Source: Cryptomeria japonica (lineage: Eukaryota; Streptophyta; Pinopsida; Cupressales; Cupressaceae). Taken from it: a stretch of 64,000 bases of DNA. The position numbers were made by a program, and so were the translations under genes. Location of the stretch: NCBI RefSeq assembly GCF_030272615.1, contig NC_081414.1, positions 307,811,164-307,875,163 of the forward strand, given 5' to 3'. Positions 58,732-64,000 of the stretch are shown piece after piece; the stretch's first letter is position 1, and the number at the start of each line of letters is the position of its first letter. The notes under the pieces are model-generated. The model was not told the DNA's origin, searched no databases, and saw nothing but the letters and a program-made list of their open reading frames with translations.

Positions 58732-60023
58732 TGTTGGCATTGTGTTTTTCATTGATGTCAAGCACTAAGCATTGGATTTCTATATTGAAAGTTTTGCTTC
58801 CTATCATCATGGTGACAAGAGCAAAACGATGTTGACAAGGATAGATGGTTGGAAGTATACAACAACTACATTAACTTTGTATGTTGTTTGCAAATAGATT
58901 TGATGAATGACCAAGTGCATTGTTTACATCTCTGATATATTTCCTTGAAGTTCTAATGCTAAAAAAGTAGACAGGGTTCAATGTCTGTGTGTGTATTTTG
59001 TTTCTATCTTTACTATGATAAGATGATGATAGATGATAGGAACCAGTAACAGAAAACTTCAATAAATTAGTTAACAATGACATGAACTTTAATAAGTTTA
59101 CTAAACAACATATCACCAATTAATAAGCTTAATAACATGACAATGACTTCGAAGACTATGACTGTGGTCGTTATTCACTCTTTCAAATGTGTGGAGATAA
59201 TGGTCAAGTTTTTAAATAGTAATTGGTAGTTACAATGAAACTTGGTGGGAGATTGCCAGTTAGTTCTTCAAATAATAGATTGTTCTAACTACTTAATGAA
59301 TATTGAAAAATGATGGAGTGTGCTAAATGGCAGTTGGAGTATTTATTAAATGTGTGAATGGTTCTTTTATAGATTGTATGACTGCTTCAACAATGTGTTA
59401 ATGTTTTTAGTTATGTAAATTGAATATCATGTATGTATTTACTGTTGAAGAGGTAAAGGTTTGATCTAGGTTTTGATGATCTTCATTGAGAAACCCTATG
59501 GAAGAACAATCTGATATGTTGGGGATATGATTAACAAAGTTTTGTTTTCTGTTACTATTGGAGGTATTAGCAGATTGTTGATGTTAAGTTTATTGTTGCG
59601 GATAAGAGAAATATAAATAATGCTATGTATTGAAACCGAGTAACCCTTTGTATAGATATTTGAATTCTTCTGAAATTGTGTAGGGAGTGTGTGCTTCTGC
59701 AAACAAGTAAAGTTGGTGCTTCTAAACTTGTAAGGGATTGGTTTTCCTAGGGTTGGTGCCCTAAATGTAACCAGTGAGGTATTTTGTAACCAGTGAAGTT
59801 TTTGGCTAGTGAGGCATAATAAAATTTGCTTTCATAGTAGTTCTTTACCATTTTAGGGTTTTCCACTCAAATATTTGTGTCATGTGATGTGCTGCTATGG
59901 TTCTTATAATCAGTGGATTGTTGTTTAATTTATAGAATTATATGTGTCTTAGTACTATTGTATTTAAATTTTATTGACCACTGATTCACACCCCCCCTCT
60001 CAATGCTTTGAAGTATTCCAACA
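58732..60023 (+). repeat. 3' LTR of Copia-IV
   Basis: Begins TGTTGGCATTGTG and ends TATTCCAACA. It parallels 44876-46188 over its length. Confidence 0.9.
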
Positions 60024-60110
60024 AATCCCAAGCAAATGTTGTGTGAAATCTTGTAGAATTTTCCATAGATTATATCATTCGGATACTGTTAATTCATTGT
60101 TGATATTAAA
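60024..60110 (-). pseudogene. Ty3/gypsy pol, segment upstream of RT
   Basis: Minus strand gives YNLWKILQDFTQ and, in another frame, TFAWD at the element junction. Joined in order with 44875 this matches the F-A-W-x-Y-x-D segment before plant gypsy RT domains. Upstream (higher coordinates) I cannot follow the gene with confidence. Confidence 0.6.
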
Positions 60111-60578
60111 AGTTCTGCTAGGTGATATTTTCATTGGTGTTGCAAAAGTTATGATAGAAGAAAGATCCAATTTTAATAGATTAAGATTACAACTGTATGA
60201 GATTAATTCATGGAACATATGTGAAATAGACTTTGAGGTTGGTATAGGAAATATATTATGTAATGGACAAGTCAAACATGTTAGGCATTGGTCTTGTTAT
60301 GGATTCCTTCGGATTCATTCTATAAGTTTTTTGTATAATGTTGGAAATAATTTTGTCCTCATCTTGAGTGTCTACCATAGAACTTCTTTCAATGGTTATA
60401 CGTGTCTAGAGAGAGTATTGGTCATCATATTCCAAACTTGGCTAGATAGGTTGTTCCAAGTCATCATAAGGTTGTACAGAAGGATAAAGGGCCAATTTTT
60501 TGTTACATTTCTATTGTAAATGATCATATTGCCAAACCTACATCCAATGAATGCATTTGTTGTGTCTAGTCATGGTCA
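60111..60578. other. Degraded sequence, probably further gypsy
   Basis: No domain is recognisable on either strand. The 181-residue plus-strand ORF beginning at 59974 crosses the Copia-IV LTR end and is taken as chance. Confidence 0.4.
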
Positions 60579-60775
60579 TGTTGGAGATTATTACATTTGT
60601 AGGTTAGTTTTTACTTAGTTTAGATTAATAAATTGCCTCTTGGTTGGTTACCACAGTTATGTAATAGTTTTGGGCTTTGTTATTATGTTTGATCAACTAT
60701 ATCACCTTTTTAAAGGTTAGATCTTACATCAAATAATATAAAATCATGTTTTGTATTTTCTCTTTAGCGTTCACA
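60579..60775 (+). repeat. Short LTR (197 bp) of another copia-like element
   Basis: Starts TGTTGGAGATTATTAC, ends GCGTTCACA, and is followed after two bases by TGGTATCAGATC at 60778. This is the usual LTR / primer-binding-site arrangement. No partner LTR or coding remnant of this element is visible in the window. Confidence 0.65.
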
Positions 60776-60777
60776 TA

Positions 60778-60789
60778 TGGTATCAGATC
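60778..60789 (+). other. Primer-binding site next to the short LTR
   Basis: TGGTATCAGATC, the initiator-Met type with one change from TGGTATCAGAGC. Confidence 0.65.
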
Positions 60790-62129
60790 GTCAATTGTAT
60801 GCCTATTAAAATTCATTACAGTAGCAACATTAACCTTTGGCTGACATGAAATGATCAATGTTAGGCTCTCTATTTAGAATCCTCTACAAGTTGTAGTGGC
60901 AAGATCCTTGATGCCTCATTCCTACAATGAGCTTGAACAACAATGCACGACTACTAAAAGGGTAATAAGATGATGTTTTTTCATGTCAAAGAATTTCTTG
61001 AGAAAATTTGCAATGAAAGAATAGATTTGTTGTGAGAATAATATTGGCATTTAAATTGAATAGGCATTCTTGTCATGGGTTTTTAAGTGTGTTGTGCATA
61101 TAAAGTGGAAACAAAAACTAAGGCACTAGAGAACCCTATGACATGTGTTGTCATCATTGAGAATATTTATGTTTATTTAATTTCAATCTAAATTTGGTCA
61201 CTCAAGATGTGCAAATTAGCATCCCAATTATGTGGAAGTTGTGTATGTTCATTAGGTTTAATGCTCAAATGTTGCTTTTCATTAGAATCTAAAAAGGAAG
61301 GTGTTTGTGAAATTGGCAAGGATTTTGGCATATCTTCTTAACAATATTAATTTTTTGGAAAAGTGTGTTTAAATAAAGACACTAAAAGGTGAAGTTCATC
61401 GTAATTCAAGTCTTTTTCTAGGAGAGAAGAGTTTCAGGCATCTAATTCTTTTTGGGGTCCTACACAAAGCATTCATTTTTATAATATTTTTCCTCCTATT
61501 GAGCAAGAAGAGCATAATCAATTTTGGATAGAATGAAGACTATTAGATTGAGTAATTAAATATTCAACATCCTTAAGTACATAACTGATAACAAAAGTGC
61601 AACATCTGTAATTTCATAATCTCATTTTCATACTGAAGTTTGTTTTAGTTGTGCCTTAGCAAGTATAGTTCATGTTAAAGATGACTACTATTTTAGAGGT
61701 ATAAGGTTAATATTAGTGTGTATTTGAAGAGACTTAATTGTAATATCTACAAATTTACATAATTATTGTGATTGGAGTATAAGGGTTTTGGTGGGAGGGC
61801 ATTCTTGAAGTTATTTAGGAGTTATAGGGACTTACAAATTGGGATTTGTTTTGTAAGAAAAGTGTTCATTAGATTAAAAAATAATTTCTCACCTCTATGA
61901 CAAGATAAAGAGACGACCATTACAAATGTATTAAAATATTTTATTGTAATGGATGCATTATTGGTTGAATTTGACATCCCTATTTTCCTATATGAGCACT
62001 TTTATTGAAATATATTAATATTTGGTGATTAAGTTTTAAGGGTCCAATCAGAGGTTAGAGGAAATGGAGGTAGGAGGACATCTATCAACCTATTCTAGCT
62101 TCTCGGTCAAGGATATTCATAAAAAATGA
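60790..62129. other. AT-rich DNA without supported genes
   Basis: Could be the decayed interior of the element whose LTR ends at 60775, but no gag or pol motif is found on either strand. Confidence 0.5.
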
Positions 62130-62990
62130 AGCACCTGAAGGAACACAAATGGACCACTGAGAGGGGATGGTGAGTTAGTGGTAACAAAAACTTTCTAACT
62201 AATCAAAACTTTCATAACTGTAAACATAAACTAAGAACAAAGATATAAAACATATCCATACACATAACACAAACACATAACACAGGATGTATGAGGAAAA
62301 CCCACACTAGAAAAAACCTCAATGAGAAATACTACTAGAATCTATTGCTCTAATCAAGCCTCACAATGAAAATACATTGATTACAAAGTTTATGGGCACC
62401 AACCCAAAGGAGCACCTACCCCTAATCTGAGTACCCACTCACATGATACAATAAAGATAATAATTACAATTAAAGGTTGAGTACCTTGTTACAAATGATG
62501 TTTTGTAACTCATAATATTATCTATGCCTGAGAATGATTCTATTGTGTTTAGATCACAAGCTTCATCCTCTGCTCTCTGGTATCTATTCTTCTTCTTTTT
62601 GGTATCAATCTCTTATTTCTTCCTTTTTTCTCTTTCTCCCTTTGTTCACCAATCTGTAATTTCTTCTCTGTATATGTCCTTACTTTGCCCCCACTCTAAG
62701 TATATTCCTTTCAGATTTTTTTGCACACTCTATTTTTCCTTCTCTTCTTCATGTTCTATATATTCTTCATTTTCTGCACTGCTCTATTTTTGTCCACATA
62801 CTCTTCCCCTCGCTATCTTTATGCTTCGTTTCTTGTTTTACTCTGTCTATCTTCACACTATTCTCTCATTTTTTCTTCTCTTTCTTTTTTCTATTTATCA
62901 ACCTTCCCACCAGGGGTTGAATTGAATGCACATCATAGCGTACAGGTCAATTTGGTCCTCTATCTATTTCTTTCAGACATATAGCCGTCA
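62130..62990 (-). repeat. Worn copia LTR-like sequence
   Basis: ACCACTGAGAGGGGATGGTGAGTTAGTGG, then GGAAAACCCACACTAGAAAAAACCTC, then CCAACCCAAAGGAGC parallel in order the minus-strand LTR of Copia-III (ACTGAGAGGGGGGGTGAATCAG, then GGAAACCCAACTGGGAAAAACC). No clear limits or duplication. The pyrimidine-rich part at 62560-62900 gives Ser/Phe-rich ORFs that are not genes. Confidence 0.4.
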
Positions 62991-63452
62991 TTATTAAATG
63001 CATCCTCTTAGTAATCTTTTGTATTCATATTTTTCTTCTGTGTTCAGATTATTATTCTTAGTAATCTTAGGTTCGATATCTTGATTGTAGATCTTCTCAA
63101 TCCTCACAACCGATCTTCTACCTGCTCTCCAGCTAGTGGCATTAAATGTATTTACCTTCTCAGCTTCAATCAGAACAATCAAATTGTATTCGACTGATAA
63201 TCATAGTTTTTAGCATATCTACATGACTCTTCTTTGTCAGCAATTTGGTCTTATTTATCGACAGGTGGAATTTGATTCATCTTGTATGGGCCACGTCTTT
63301 GACTTCTCCTTCTTCGTCATCGAGTCATCTTTGGTCAATGACTACATGGACCTCTTTTATGTCGGTATCATCTTTTTCTTCTTTCATCATTGTATTGCAA
63401 ATGACTTGGTTGTTCTTTTATGGAATTTGGCGAAACAATGACAACATTTAAC

Positions 63453-63944
63453 TTTTTCACCATATCATAGGCGGTTTGGCCTTCTTTAACGGTTGACTTA
63501 CAGAACTGCAAAAAATCTATCTTTTCTCCCTGTGAACTCTTTTGTCACTATATCGCCGATGAATAGGTCAATGGATGGGTTGACCTGCGAAATAGTGAAA
63601 ACCCTTTTGTTTTCTCCCTATGGACCCTATATTGCAAAAGGCTTGGCAATCAAACAATGTTTGACTGTGAAACTATGATAATCTTCCCCCCTTTTTCCTT
63701 TTCGCTATGTCGCAAACAACTTGGCCAAGGTGGGGTCCACCCTTGTAGGGTGGCGATAAAATTTTTCATCTCATCATAGTATCGTCAAGAACTTGGCAGT
63801 TATTTACTCATTTGCCATATCGCAAGTAGTCAGCCAGTCCATTGAATGTTGACTATGAAATGACGATAACCTTTTCCTTTATCGCTAAGTCACAGGCGGC
63901 TTAGGCAAGACGGGGTTCATGCTAGCAAAATAGTGATAACCTTT
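63453..63944 (+). repeat. Spaced hairpin words like those of the HLE-2 leader
   Basis: Forward words TTTGTCACTATATCGCC (63541), TTTTCGCTATGTCGCAAAC (63698), TTTGCCATATCGCAAG (63811) and TTTATCGCTAAGTCACAGG (63878) alternate with reverse words GCGAAATAGTGAAAACC (63588), ACTATGAAATGACGATAACC (63852) and AGCAAAATAGTGATAACC (63924). Each pair can form a stem, for example TTATCGCTA with TAGTGATAA. The same CGCTATTTCGC theme marks the HLE-2 leader, so a third related element may start here and run off the window. Confidence 0.55.
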
Positions 63945-64000
63945 TTATTGCAACTAACAATATCCTTTTTTGTGAAATCGTAGGCCTAGTGGCAGTAAAT

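Larger units (their letters stand above)
44876..60023 (+). mobile_element. Copia-IV: old Ty1/copia element holding two further nested insertions
   Basis: LTRs of 1313 and 1292 bp flank gag-pol remnants. Left flank AGTCA (44871-44875) and right flank AATCC (60024-60028) match at three of five bases. The interrupted gypsy gene supplies the original: the minus strand should read GGACT within W-D-Y-H-D, and each copy has one substitution from that. Inserted within it is 49507-56775. Confidence 0.9.

Noticed and set aside
59974-60519. 181-residue plus-strand ORF
   Set aside because: Starts inside the Copia-IV LTR and runs across its end into the antisense of gypsy remnants; chance frame.
62524-62984. 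Ser/Phe/Leu-rich ORFs that could suggest a membrane protein
   Set aside because: They arise from a long pyrimidine-rich stretch in a worn LTR and overlap in two frames.

Overview
The window is nuclear DNA of a large-genome land plant, probably a gymnosperm. Nearly all of it is LTR retrotransposon sequence, much of it nested, and copia primer-binding sites match plant initiator-Met tRNA (TGGTATCAGAGC type). The one convincing cellular gene piece is a spliced first exon of a plastid-type peptidoglycan glycosyltransferase (penicillin-binding protein 1A class). Its intron runs off the left edge, so it is at least 6.9 kb and filled with transposons, as is usual for conifers. The species assignment is inference.

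Layout: 1-4344, 3' part of a Ty1/copia element (Copia-I, +) with a covarying hairpin array before its 3' LTR. 4399-5896, a solo LTR with a perfect 5-bp target duplication. 6045-6741, a three-copy tandem repeat. 6960-7652, the PBP-like exon (-). 7653-11576, AT-rich DNA with one weak ORF. 11582-18530, a young, almost intact copia element (Copia-II, +) whose LTRs differ by four substitutions plus a (CT)n length change.

19438 to about 32833 holds an element I do not recognise (called HLE-1 here, for hairpin-leader element). It has an array of unlike but self-complementary hairpins followed by a decayed long ORF, and a copia element on the - strand (Copia-III, 23488-31086) has inserted into that ORF. 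35981-60110 is a nested stack. The base layer is a dead Ty3/gypsy element (- strand). HLE-2 (38517-44613) inserted into its RT gene, a relative of HLE-1 with a precise GTTGA duplication. A copia element (Copia-IV, 44876-60023) inserted into the same gypsy. A solo LTR (49507-56775) sits inside Copia-IV, and a chromodomain-bearing Ty3 element (50480-56652) sits inside that solo LTR. 60579-60775 is a short LTR with a primer-binding site. 62130-62990 looks like a worn copia LTR, and 63453-64000 carries hairpin words like those of the HLE-2 leader.

The transposon genes do not work together as a pathway; they are layers of insertion and decay. The most unusual items are the two HLE loci: homologous unrecognised proteins behind hairpin-array leaders, in units with LTR-like ends but no visible LTR pair. 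The others are the PBP exon and the compensatory-mutation hairpins of Copia-I.
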